NCBI GenBank assembly: GCA_007258455.2 | Contig: VDFB02047230.1 | Coordinates: 154,677,797-154,741,796, forward strand | Source: Sequoia sempervirens | Lineage: Eukaryota; Streptophyta; Pinopsida; Cupressales; Cupressaceae | DNA: 64,000 nt | Direction of reading: 5' to 3' | Shown: positions 1 through 11,171 of the stretch, piece by piece | How the letters are laid out: the number at the start of each line of letters is the position of its first letter | Numbering within the stretch: position 1 is the first letter of the stretch | Translations under genes and position numbers: made by a program | The notes under the pieces: generated by a model | Told to the model about the DNA's origin: nothing | Databases searched by the model: none | The model's input: only the letters and a program-made list of their open reading frames with translations

Positions 1-640
1 GGATATTGGATCATGCTAGTTTGGGTTAACATATTGTTGGATAGGTGGGATAGTATATTGTTGGCTAGGTAGTATGACATTTAGAAAAGAGAATACTTAT
101 GAAGTGGAAAGGGTTTGAGATTTATGGAGGGGGGTATGAGATCATAAGTGCATGAGATGTTTGTATAAGGTTGGAAGAAGAATTTTGTGGAATATAGGAT
201 GAAGAATCTTGGGCGATGTACATAGAGGACGTTTGGGGGATGTTAGAGGAAGAGATTTGTGGGATATAGGAGGAAGAGGCTTGAGGAATATAGGTAAAGG
301 ATAATTGTGGAATATATGAAGAGGATGGTTGGGGTATGTGGGATGAGTCAAGAACATACTTTGGGGAAGGATGTTGAGATGATGCTATAGGAGTGAGGTT
401 GATATGGGTGAGATGGAGGAAGAAAGAGATGATTAATAAAGGGGTTGAGACTAGGAATATGAACCATGGTTTGTGGAATAGTGGGATGAGTAGGGACATA
501 CAATATGGTAAGTTGGATTTTTGAGGTGATAATTAGATCATCTAGGAATTAGGATGGATTTGGAAGGAAAAGAGAGTGTAGGAGGTGTAGTGTTTGGAAG
601 TTATACTAATATACTAAATTACCAAGGTTTAGTTCTTGTG
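1..640 (-). pseudogene. Gag-like N/Q/P-rich fragment of an A-type gypsy element (antisense)
   Basis: Read on the minus strand this stretch encodes low-complexity protein rich in Pro, Ser, Asn, Gln and Tyr. The longest open piece is 122-499 (125 residues), with a hydrophobic N-terminus followed by repeats ending in YIPQ. Further on, a decayed reading frame gives phrases such as NMLTQTSMIQYP, resembling TNMVQSPTNMLTTP in the gag region of element A (about 22020-22060). I infer a fragment of a related element in reverse orientation. No zinc knuckle, protease or RT motif is visible. It could also be a chance open frame in simple repeat DNA, because the repeat has a period divisible by three. Confidence 0.35.
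158..349 (-). repeat. 24-bp tandem repeat, eight units, encoding S-S-S-Y-I-P-Q-x
   Basis: Eight consecutive imperfect 24-bp units lie inside the minus-strand open frame. Each encodes an octapeptide of the form SSSYIPQx, with variants such as SFTYIPQA and SSMYIAQD. The Y-I-P-Q core is kept while the last residue varies. Expansion inside a gag-like low-complexity region is the simplest reading. Confidence 0.7.
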
Positions 641-2399
641 AATAGAGATTACCCCATGGGTTATTGGAGGATGACTTGGGGGTTTCTATCCTCATAACAT
701 CTCCCAATATGGACATGCCAAAAATAGAGGGGAGTTTGTCGCCTTGGTTTTCGTTCAAGGATGACATTTTTATTGAGTGTTATTATCATATCTATCATGT
801 CCATATTTTCATAATTATTCATAAAGTATTGGAACCTAGGGGAAACTTTGGTTTTGACACCATTCCTTCTTGCTCTTGCCAATTCATTTGGGTTGAGGAC
901 CTTCCTAGGTTAGAGAAATCATGGTACTCATACCTAGGCATTCTCATGGTGAAAGGTAGTTGTTGACCTCCATTTGTTTCTTTGCTTGCAGTCATGTGAG
1001 GGGCATAAAATTGGTATGTTTGGATGCAAAATTGATTACATTTAGTGGTATACCTCTTAATTTTAATAATGTGGTTTTCTTGGGGATGATTTTTGGTGAA
1101 AAAAATTTGAGACTAAGCTGCAATATTAGTTTATGTATATGAATTCAAATCTGAAAAATAAGATTACCAAATCAAATTATATGTATGTGATTGAAAATTT
1201 ATCTCAATAGAAAAATCAACAAACAAAATATGACAATAGATTTAAGTGGAGAAACTCTTTCAAGAAAAAAACTCCACACGAGAAAAGAGAGCAAGCATAT
1301 TATTAATCTTCACAAAGGATATATACCATAATAAACTTCACTACTGATCTATGAGAAATTTAGATGCACCCATACACTTTCAAATAACTAATTATGAAGC
1401 TATCATCCCATGGTTCCAATATATAGAAGTTGTGGGAGGTAAAACCACAATGGTAAACCAACGTAAGAGATACTAAAACCACTTATGAAAACCCAAATGC
1501 TTTTCTTGGAAGACAAAGAGTCATAATAAAATATTAAATAAAATGTGCAAGGCTTCAACATTGGCATCTAAGCCATAGCCTTTTCAACTTCTTCCTTTTA
1601 GGATGCTTTGTTGACTTTTTGACTTCCAAATGGAACATCAATGGACACCTCTTTCCCTCCAAACTTGGGCACCCCACTCAAGACCTTTCACATTACAAAT
1701 ATGGATTCCTAGGAGGGAGACTTTGTCCATAATCATGTGTAACCTCCACCAATTAAATCCTCCCTTGAAAATATAACTACAATAATGCCAATATTTAATG
1801 AATTTCTCTTATGTCTTCTAGAACACTTTCCAAGAAACATGGAGACAAATAAATGACATAGGTTTGTAACATTAATGCCACCTAACCTAACAATTTTTTG
1901 GATGGGTGGCTATAGTTAATTTCCTTTCAACCATATTTAATATATTAATTAAGGTTATATTCATTTGGTATTGATTTCTTATGTTAGATAGGTTGAGTTC
2001 TCAAGTTAAGAATTGTGGATACAATCTATGCCTTTGGCTCTTCAAGAATTTGACAACTTCAAATAGGCTATGTTCTCAAGAGAGCATTATGAGGTGTTTG
2101 CTTGTGATTTAAGATCTTGATTCAAGTTGTTGAAGGTTTGATTTATGATTCTAAATAGTATCTAGTGTCAATTTTATAGATGTTTAGGGGATGTTGTGTT
2201 GTAAGTTTCTCCCTATCAAGAGGTATGATGTTTGGTTTGATATATGGTGTTTAGGGTGAAGGATGTAACTTTTATGTTTAAATATGGTGTGTGAAGGGTG
2301 TTTTCTTGTTTCCTCATTGTTTAGGGAGCTATATCTATGTTTTGACCCAAAATTTTACTCTTTAGTTTTTGAATGGGAAACAAAACCACTGAAAGATTG
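641..2399. other. Unassigned AT-rich DNA
   Basis: I see no recognisable gene here. Short open frames (for example 664-966 plus and 661-882 minus) overlap on opposite strands and carry no known motif. The DNA is probably decayed repeat sequence. Confidence 0.5.
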
Positions 2400-2960
2400 A
2401 ATAGAACTACCTATTTGGAGACAAGACCTCTAAATGATAAATGAAATTTGGAACTAGAAGTTGGGTATGAAAAAATTACCCAAAACCGAGGCAAGGTTTT
2501 CTAAACAAAGATTGGTGAATTTTGGACAAAATACTAAACAAACAAGGACAACCAAAATGTAGGAAAAGGCCACCCAGATAGAGACAATAATGGCTAAATA
2601 GAGATAGGAATATTTTGGACAAAATACTGAGAAAAATAGGATCGGACAAACACATGAAAAATCCACCCAAATAGAGACAAGGACACCTAAATATACATAG
2701 GTGGGTTTTAGACAAAATAAAGAGTAAAATAGGATCAACCAAACATAGGACAAGGCCACCCAAATAAAGAGAAGGCGTCTAAATAGAGATAGAAAAAAAT
2801 ACTAAGAAAAATAGGACCACGCAAATGTAGGACACATTTGACCAAACAAAGACAAGGCCGCTTAAACAAAGATAGGAAAAAATAGTGAGCAAAAGAGGAC
2901 CACGAAAACATAGAAAAAGGATTCCCAAATAGAGATAAGGCCCCCTAACTAGAGAAAGGT
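2400..2960. repeat. Imperfect ~92-bp tandem array
   Basis: The plus strand repeats the theme 'CCACCCAAATAGAGACAAGG ... TTTTGGACAAAATACTGAG ... AGGACAA'. Anchors occur near 2478, 2570, 2663, 2756, about 2842 and about 2923, giving spacings of 92, 93 and 93, then about 85. Degenerate relatives (phrases like 'GGCCACCTAAACAAG') recur at 4100-4720. The hydrophobic open frames on the minus strand here are by-products of the repeat. Confidence 0.7.
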
Positions 2961-5355
2961 TCTTAGATTGAGGATTTTATAGATAAAATTGGTTTATCAA
3001 AATAGGTGACATAAATGTCGAGATTGAATTAGACACATTTAATTGGGTGTAGATTTTAGCAAAAAGTTACTCAAAGGTGTTTTACAAACAAGAATACATG
3101 TTAGTTAGACTTAGGGACTCTTGGATGTTTAGACAAGCACTTGTATATAAAAAGAAGACATGCCAAACATGCTCACATCCCCTAAAATTATTCAAGTATG
3201 CATGTTTTTATAGTGTATTCCCACATTGGAAATCAATACATTAATACTATCTACCTATGTATGGATAGCTAGGGTATGTAAGGTCATGTACCATCAATAC
3301 ACCCATTATCTTGGAGTGAAATTTCTTGCCCAAGATTAAATCTATCTCACCACATGAAAGTACTTGTGAGTAACTTCAAAGTATGATACACATTTCTTAG
3401 ACCACACTCAAAAATTACCAATGGTCTTAGGATTTTATTTACAATTTCACTAGAGGAATTTCATGATTTAAGGGCCCATCTACAAACATAATATTAGGAG
3501 GGCCTCTCCTCTTCTCTTCACCTCACAAGTTTTGGTGGATCAAGGGTCTTAGAGATTTTCTAGACATGATGATGACTCACTTTTTAGGTACAATTTTCAC
3601 TCTCTCCCCTTTCTATACCTTATCAAAAAATGTAGTTGAGGTCATCCTTTGGGGTGATAAAATCCCCAAGAAGTCCCCCTAAAAGGAAAGAGTCACTAGA
3701 CACTTTTGATCTCCTAGATCACACAAAACTCGAGGGGAGAGCATACATGTTACTAGTGCTCTTGGGTTCTAAAAAAAAGAGAGTCTATAGGATTTTGATT
3801 CCCAAGATCACCCAAGGGTGTGAGGGGAGAGAATACATCCTATAATTTCTCAAAAAATCACTCAAGTTCTTTTCGGGCCTTAATTTTATTAATGTACCTT
3901 AGAATATTAGTGGAAAATAAAATCCTTGACTAGTGGGGTTGCAAGAAAACTGTTAGTAGTTTCCTAAATTTTATTTGACTAGCATGTAAGCTACAAGATA
4001 AAACCTAATGATAAAAATAATAGTTAGTCAAATGTTAGTAGGCTATTCTTTAATAGAAATCAAATTTACAAGAAATCTATTAGGAACATAACTTCCTAAA
4101 CATAGAGCAAAAGCCATCGAATAGATATACACCAAAACCACAAATTAAAAGTGTTTACCTTGCTTTTATTGCATAAATAGATAACATGGCCACCTAAACA
4201 AGAAAAATGCCACCTAATTTGGTTCCTTACATAGAAAATACAACTTGGTTAATTAAAGGTTAGTTTCTAGTGCTAGAAGGTGACTTGGGTAGCATATGGA
4301 CCTACGAAACCAAAAAATTTCAATAGTCAAAAAGTAAAAACTAATAAAATTAAGCTAATAAAACACGTTGCTAACTATTAAACAAGACCAACCCTTTATG
4401 CCACACAACTGCCCAAATATGTATAAGGCTACCTAAACATGAAATCCTGCACATAAGATAATTTTTATTATTATTCATAGGTTATTTTTTAGTGTTAAGA
4501 GGTAGTTTGGACATCATAAGTTCCTACAAAACCAAGTTCTATTAGTAAAAATATAATATTTCTTTGCAAAAATATAGGGAATACAAGTTGAAAGAGTGAA
4601 AGTAGACTCTTACCAACCTAATGAAAGAGTCGCCAAAATGTAGTACATGGTTTCCCAACTAGGAACAAGGATGCCCGACTAGGAACAAGTCCACCCAATT
4701 GTGACCTGCACATGAAAAAGCTAAAAAACTAGTTTGATTAGTTACCAAAAAGGGATGTAAGTCCCATTGGGTGTGCCAAAAATGTGTACATACAATTTTG
4801 AGCCTAATAGAAAAACTAAAACTATATTAACCTACAATACTCAAAACACAAGAAACATTTATATTAGACAAGTTAGAAGATTTAACCATGCATAATATGC
4901 CAATACAAACTATGCTAAATCCTCTAATTGCACTCAAGGAGATGTTTTTCCCAATTTGATCTGGATGCATGATCAAAAATTGAAATCATATCATTGCATT
5001 CATGTGTGTTGTTGAAATGACTTGGGTTGAATTTTTTTTATATAGTTGAGAAGGTTGTGGAGGAGAGACATGTGGTAGGGGAGTCTAACAACTTAGCCAC
5101 CCCTTGAGGTTCAACTTGTCATTCCCATGCAAGACAATCACACTCCCATGTGATTTAGATTTACTCCAATTAAAAATTAATTATAATTATGGAATGAATT
5201 TTAGAGTTTAGGAAATTAAATGTATTTACATGTCTTTTTTTAAAGGCATGGTGGGTAATGTTAGGAAATGAATAACTATTGAATTATATTCATATGGCTT
5301 TGGGTGATGAAAGGAACAAATTAGGAACATTAATTAAATAATTAAAAGTATTATT
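2961..5355. other. Unassigned repeat-like DNA between the tandem array and element A
   Basis: No coding region can be supported. A short imperfect duplication lies at about 3705-3840, where 'GAGGGGAGAGCATACAT' recurs as 'GAGGGGAGAGAATACAT'. Scattered degenerate copies of the upstream ~92-bp unit occur at 4100-4720. The last 200 bases are AT-rich and hold the probable insertion site of element A. Confidence 0.5.
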
Positions 5356-5360
5356 TAATT

Positions 5361-6403
5361 TACAGTAGACATTCAAAATATCCTGATTGATATCATACAC
5401 TCGATTCTGATTAACTAACTTTGATTCTTCCTTGATCATTTCTTTACTAACCAATTAATTGAATAATATTTATTTAATTAATTCGTCAAAATTTCTCTTT
5501 GATTAAATAAATCAACTTTATTTAATTAAATCCTAATGTTTCATCTTTGATTAAATAAATCAACTTTATTTAATTAAATCCTAATGTTCTCTCTTGGATT
5601 AAATAAATTAACTTTATTTAATGTTCTTCATTTAATTGAATAAATCAAATTTATTTAATTAAATTACTAATTTCCCAACTATCCTCTCATTTGATTTAAA
5701 TAAATTTAAATATCTAAATCAAATGTAAAATCAACTAATTCCATCTAAGTTAATTAAACACAAATTAATTAACTCCTAAATCCTCCATTCCTCTAGCTTT
5801 TTCAAGTTGTACATGTAAATCAATTTATTTGATTTATTAATTCCTCCTATTTTCATTCAAATATGGCATATCCTTGGAATATTCCACCTATTTGAATTCT
5901 CCCTCCCAAAGGACTTTTGTCCTCCAACTTGGCATTAAAAGCTCTTACATGTCCTCTCCTTGAGCCAACTTGGCATTAATTCCTCTTACATTCCTCCTTA
6001 CACAAGTCACCTCTTCAAATTCAAACTCCACCTACATGCATTAAACATGAACATTTTTCAAAATGTGCTCCACTCTCCTTCATTAGCATGTTGACAAGTG
6101 GTAGAATGACAATGGTCCAATCTTTAATCCCACATCCATCCTATTCTTCACTCTTCAATCCTTCTTCCTTATAAATAGAGGTCTTCTCTATTGATTAAGG
6201 ATCCATATTTTGATGCAAGGTTATTATCCACAAGTTTATGCAAGTTCATTCACATTTTCATCCAAGTCATCATAAAATTCATCATCCATAGTTAGGTTAT
6301 TGAAATTTTTCATCAAGGATCAATTAATCATCATCAAGCTTATCAAGGAATTGGGAAAGGGCTTCTTTCCACATCAAAGAAGCACCAATTCCCCTATGGG
6401 ATG
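5361..6403 (+). repeat. Element A 5' LTR, first part
   Basis: This matches the A 3' LTR (28264-29311) from its start (AGTAGACATTCAAAATATCC here, TGTAGACACTCGAAATATCC there) to 'CCCCTATGGGATG', where the Athila-like element is inserted. A TATA-like 'CCTTATAAATAGAGG' is at about 6168-6182, a plausible LTR promoter by position. Relative to the 3' LTR it holds about 200 extra bases at 5400-5600, rich in a 48-bp repeat. Confidence 0.85.
5493..5640 (+). repeat. 48-bp tandem repeat within A 5' LTR
   Basis: Three copies of a unit containing 'TTTGATTAAATAAATCAACT' start at about 5497, 5545 and 5593, an exact 48-bp spacing. The two copies of the A 3' LTR lack most of this block, so the number of units differs between LTRs. 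Confidence 0.75.
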
Positions 6404-7665
6404 TGATGAGCTCATTTTTTGGTTAAATCTTGGGTAGATTTAATAGTTTATTTGTTGCAATTACCATGGACTTTTAATCGTCAAATTTTAATATTTTGTA
6501 TAATGTTTCCCTCAAACCATTGACATTAGGTTTATCCTATCCTTGTGGTAATCTAATGACAATTAACATATTATGCAAATTATCTATATTAATTTTGTGT
6601 GTGGTTGATGAGTATTCTCTAAGGTGATTTTAGATGTGCAACTACTACACGTACTGACATTTTCATGCAAGACATAATTGATGGATGCTAAGTCAAGAAA
6701 GGAAACTAACAGGTGATAATGCAGGAGAATCATCCAAGGAGTCAGTTGAAGGACAACAATGATAGATTCCCACAACAGTCACTTGTAACTGCCTTGTATT
6801 TATGGCATTGAGCAATCGTGGATGTTACTATAGCGTTGAGTCCACAGTTGGGCATGCATGTCTGACTGGATTCCCTGCAACTGTAACTGCTTTGCCATTC
6901 TTTTCCCTGCTTTCCCTAAATGGCATCCTCTCAGCTAGTGGGAGTTGACTGCCCTATTTAGTTGGAAGAATAAATATAGATTTGAATCTTCTTCTTGAAG
7001 GTTCATAGATAGATTAATTAGTTCATAGGAATGGATGCTAGTTGAGGAGAAGTTCTAAATCTTTGAGTATTGTTGCAAGGATGATATTGATGTATTGAGC
7101 ATATATACTTTTACAAACAACCATGTTGTTACTCTTCTCATTTGATTTCCAATGAATGAGATGGTAGTCTGAATTTGAGTATTTGAATTTGTGTTAGTCT
7201 TAGTGGATACTCATCCAAGGGGGCCCGCTTGGTGAGGAATCCTTTCTTTAGAGTAATTAGTCTAGTCATTTTTATTTTTTTGTACTTAGTTCAAAATCTG
7301 GTATTGACTATTCCTACAGCCACTGGAAGTCCATTCTATGTCTATTCTTGCAACCAAAGAAAATAGAGTAGTTCTCACCTATTTGACCAAATCTTTATTT
7401 TTGTTATGCCTTTCAGTTGCTGGTTAATGCCTTATTTCCTTCCTACAATTTACTTTCAGTACTGTGTGCTTTTGAGCTATAGATTAGCAATGGCTACTTA
7501 GGAATTCCTAGTGCACATATAGTGCCGACCCATTTCAAGTCTACGTGCCTGGGTTGACAAGTAAATGTACCTCCATGATGATCGAATAGCTATTCATGTT
7601 AGATGTCTAGTCTTTGAATTGTGGCCATAGAAGCCTAGTTATGAAATCATTGTAGGAGGTCAACA
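6404..7665 (+). repeat. Athila-like element 5' LTR
   Basis: It starts TGATGAGCTC and ends GGTCAACA, so has TG...CA ends. It aligns along its length with the 3' LTR once the nested solo LTR is removed (1262 bp versus about 1248 bp). Confidence 0.85.
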
Positions 7666-7692
7666 TTTTTAGTGTTGTTGCCAGGGATGGTG
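7666..7692 (+). other. Primer-binding-site region of the Athila-like element
   Basis: Immediately after the 5' LTR comes TTTTTAGTGTTGTTGCCAGG followed by GATGG. Athila/Tat elements carry a similar GCCGTTGCCGGGGA primer-binding sequence here; this copy has several C-to-T-like changes. Confidence 0.55.
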
Positions 7693-7974
7693 TCAAGCTA
7701 GGAGGTTCTTTGAAGTCATTGATAGTTTCCCTATTATAGCATTTCTCTTGGGTATTCTCAAGCACCCTTTGCTTAGGTAGGTAATGATCTGTTATTCTTT
7801 GTGCGAGCTAGCTGATGGCTGAAGCTAATACCATAACTAGTTGAGATCCTAAATCTGTCAGAAACAAAGAAGAAGAGTTATTTCCTCTCATTTTTCTAGT
7901 GTATATCCTGAAGCCTCCACTGAAGATTAAAATCAAGCTAATAGTCCTTTGCCCTGGGAACTCATCAAGAAGAC

Positions 7975-8562
7975 ATGGGTGATACCCTCTTAGTTGAGGA
8001 TAACCCACTCTGCCAGGATTATAATTACACCATTGATGCTCTTGGGTTTGAGCCATTTTCCACCACTTTGAAAGAATGGTTTACAAGTCTAGGCAGAGAT
8101 ACCATGAAAAATTGGAAAGACATAAGGACTAAGTTACTTGAAAAATACAAGGAGTATTGTTGGGACAGTGATACAAAAGGAGGTGATGCTTTTAAGATTC
8201 TAGAGAAAGAAGATGAGAGCTTGGAGGATTACATTTCAAGGTTTCTATCTTGCATACAGGAATCTCCAAGCCATACACCCAATGAAGAAACTCAGAAGCT
8301 ATTTTTCTTGAAGGGAATCAACGAGAGTTCCATTGATACCTTGGAATTGATGACAGAAAAAGATATCACTCAAGTTCCTTGGGAAGACATCAGAAAAGTA
8401 TGTCAAGACTATACCAGAGCAACTTCAAAAGGAAAAAGGACTTGTCAATCTTCTATCAATAAAGCTCTAAGATTGGAGATTACTGATTTATTGACAGTCT
8501 CCACGCAAAATATTACAAATAATCTAGATACTCAGCTAAACATACTTCAGGCCAAAGACTGA
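7975..8562 (+). pseudogene. gag: Gag (Retrotrans_gag domain) of the Athila-like element
   Basis: An open frame of 195 residues starts at ATG 7975. It matches the plant gypsy gag core: EWFTSLGRDTMKNWKDIRTK at about residues 34-53, then LEKYKEYC, KEDESLEDYISRFL (about 79-92), LFFLKGINESSIDTLELM (about 108-126) and WEDIRKVCQDYTRATSKGK (about 135-153). In life it would be the capsid/nucleocapsid polyprotein that packages element RNA in the cytoplasm. The frame stops at 8562. A further piece at 8581-8790 continues with a degraded Cys/His region, so the original gag was longer. The N-terminus before ATG 7975 may also have been longer. The piece is intact enough for the family call but truncated relative to a full gag. 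Confidence 0.8.
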
Positions 8563-10000
8563 CAAGGAGAGGCAGAGGTAATGATTGCAGAATATTGCTC
8601 CCATTTTAGGAAAAAGAGGGAGGATTGTAGATGCAAAATGATGGCTGATGTTGACAACAAGATTCCACCTAAAACTAAAGAAGAACAAGTTCACTATGAT
8701 GTACAAAGGAAGCCCTGGGTTCCAAGACAAGGTATGTTACCAGATCTATTATCTTTTTCTAGGCCAAACCAGACAGTCTATTTCATGTAGCTATCTCAAT
8801 GACCTACCATAATACCTCCATCTATTAATACACACAAACTTATTTAGCTACTAGCTTAGCCCACACCCTATCCAAATAACACACCACAACTGCAATTGGT
8901 ATGCCTTACTGGTTCAAACCAATTCTCTACATATATTGTGAGTGTAAGTGAAGTTCATCTATGTTTAGGAACTTCTGAATCAATTCCTTCCACACCTATT
9001 ATCATTGAGCTACCTATGGAAGAGGGACAAGAGCCTCTGCATGGTCCTGCTCAACCAATAATACCTAAACCAGAGTTACTGTTTCCTCAAGAACAAGAAA
9101 TTTCCAAGCACAAGGAAAGCAAGAAAGATGCAACTTTTAACCTCATGAGTCAGCCAAAGCATATATGTGTCCAGACACCCCTATTTTAGACCATAAAGGA
9201 TGTTCCTATACCTGGCAGGATAATTAAGGTAGCATGTTTCAAGAAGCTAGGGAGGATAAAGAAGCACTTGATGAACAACTTACCATGCTTGGAAAAGTGA
9301 CCATTCTCAAGTACAATAATCCAGGTACCCATGTAGCAGCAATTGCTATCCACATGATTCAAATAGAGATTTTTCAAAGTAACTTGAAGATAGTCATCAA
9401 TACAATGACTAGGCACATCCTGCAGTAGCTAAACATTGAATGTACAAGGCCTACTACTATCCTGAAACTTATTAATAGTTCTACTATGAGGCCTAATGGT
9501 CTTCTAAACTCTTGGAGGTATCTAACATACCTCATAATTTTCTCTTTATGGCCACATGTTGATGAGGAAGCTAGGAAAGTTAACATAGTGGCACAACTCA
9601 CGGTGCTAGTTACCCATCCTGGAGATAATCTTCCTACAACCACTCTGCTTGTAGAAACACATCCTACAACAACAGACATATTTCATACCATGCTGCCATA
9701 TGGACTCAAATAATTGAAAAAGTCTCATCAGCATGCATCTGTATGGGACTATTGTGACATGCAGGAACCAGATCTTGAGTCTTGCATCCATTGGATCTAC
9801 ATCAAAACCAATAGCCAGTTAGTATAACGGTCTCCACAAGAAATCAACTCTGTATTGAGAAAAAATGTCAAAATGAAGTTGCAAAAATTAATAGATAGCC
9901 AGTGGATGTCTTTGTTAGTAACCATGTCAAAGAAAGTAGGAAAGCGATGAGTTTGTACTCTTCTAACAAAAGATGTTGGATGGACAGAGGAATCTTACAA
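8563..10000 (+). pseudogene. Decayed gag-pol remnant, RT not recognisable
   Basis: Short open pieces (8581-8790, 8896-9189, 9486-9713) read in the same direction as gag and are Pro/Gln/Thr-rich in part. An acidic Pro-rich stretch such as PMEEGQEPLHGPAQPIIPKP sits near 9015-9074. I see no protease DTG/DSG motif and no RT YxDD motif. Gag-to-integrase distance is only about 1.4 kb, so most of PR-RT-RNaseH has been deleted. Confidence 0.45.
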
Positions 10001-10007
10001 GGCAGCT

Positions 10008-10313
10008 TTGACCTATGTTCTTGTTTTGATCATGCAACTAGATGCCTTGGACAAAGTGAGAAGGGTAGCTTTGCACCACATTGAAACAGTGCAAAGTCAG
10101 AAAATGAGATGGCATGATTGGGAGAATGAATTTCAGCCAAGTGAATGGGTATTGGAAGATAACCCCAAGTATCAGGATAATGCAGGAAAGTTGTGGGTGG
10201 AACCATCCAAAATTTTTGAAGACTCCCCCAAGGAAGCTGATCATTTCACTGCCATCTACCCTGATAGATTTAAGTTAACTGAACAAGCCTCCAGGGGTGG
10301 GCTCCTGCAGTAA
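10008..10313 (+). pseudogene. Integrase C-terminal fragment of the Athila-like element
   Basis: The frame contains QLDALDKVRRVALHHIETVQ, then KMRWHDWENEFQPSEWVLED and KYQDNAGKL. This is the pattern at the end of plant gypsy integrases (an L-D-x-L-D helix, a W-H-D segment, a G/S-E-W-V-L strand and G-K-L). It would belong to the domain that binds element and target DNA in the nucleus. The same frame just upstream reads GWTEESYKAALTYVL, consistent with the end of the catalytic core. The catalytic D-D-E residues are not present. Stop at 10313. Confidence 0.65.
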
Positions 10314-11171
10314 ATTACCCAGCGATCAATACACGAACTTCCTACAGCCAAAAGTGGTGGACCTAACGTTCCACCTTCGAACTAAATCAAGGTACGTATT
10401 TTCCATAATAAAGATTTCCAGCTTAGTGGAAATCCATTTCTTCACCCATCTTCCCATTTGTCCATCCGTACCACCCTCCTCCCTCTTCCATCATTTCATT
10501 TCACCTCACTCCACTTCACTTCACTCTCATTAATTGCTCAATCATTTCTTAAAAAGGAAAATTGGTACTTTTTCTCCACGATCTTTGCAACTGCATCATT
10601 CACACGCTCAGGTATGTATGCAATAATTCTCATCTTTTAATTACCTTTTGAGCACATTTATTTAATCATCACACATTATTATAGGCAATTGCATGATATG
10701 TCATTATTCCCTGTCAAGTCGTCACTCCTTTCCGACATCTATTGACACCTGTCCAAAATTAGGCTAGGGGGACAATAAAAAATGCAAATAAACTCCTTGT
10801 GCGTCAAATCAAAATTAGATTACGTCAAGAAATTTAAACGAGCCGATTTGAAAATCTAGCTCGCATGTGTGAAGTGATGTCAACTGAGCTACCAATTCTT
10901 TCCATTATCACTTTCCATTATCACTTACATTTATCACCCTTTCCTCGCCTTAATTGCCTTGTCACACAAGCAAAAAATAGTAAAAAGTAGAAACCAAGGA
11001 GGAAATTTACTCGGCACTGGCAGTAAAAATTTAGCAGTAAGGTGGTGGTCTTCAGAACAAAAGTTGCAAAAAAGGGAATTTTGCTGGGTAAAGGTAATTT
11101 CAAATCATGGGGGGTGGTTTAATTTAGAATGAGCCCTCAGTCCATGATGCATTGTTGTAATATGCACAATG
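10314..11171 (+). other. Spacer between integrase remnant and extra ORF
   Basis: No coding motif is seen. There is a pyrimidine-rich stretch at 10430-10530 (TTCACTTCACTCTC-type) and otherwise AT-rich sequence. In Athila-like elements a spacer usually separates pol from the downstream ORF, which may be expressed from a spliced or subgenomic RNA; nothing here proves that. Confidence 0.5.

Noticed and set aside
2454..2763. Two overlapping hydrophobic minus-strand ORFs, membrane-protein-like
   Set aside because: They lie wholly in the ~92-bp tandem array, in two frames at once, and their repeats follow the DNA period. They are by-products of an AT-rich repeat.
5493..5640. CRISPR-like direct repeats
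   Set aside because: The units abut without unique spacers, are AT-rich and lie in a plant LTR.
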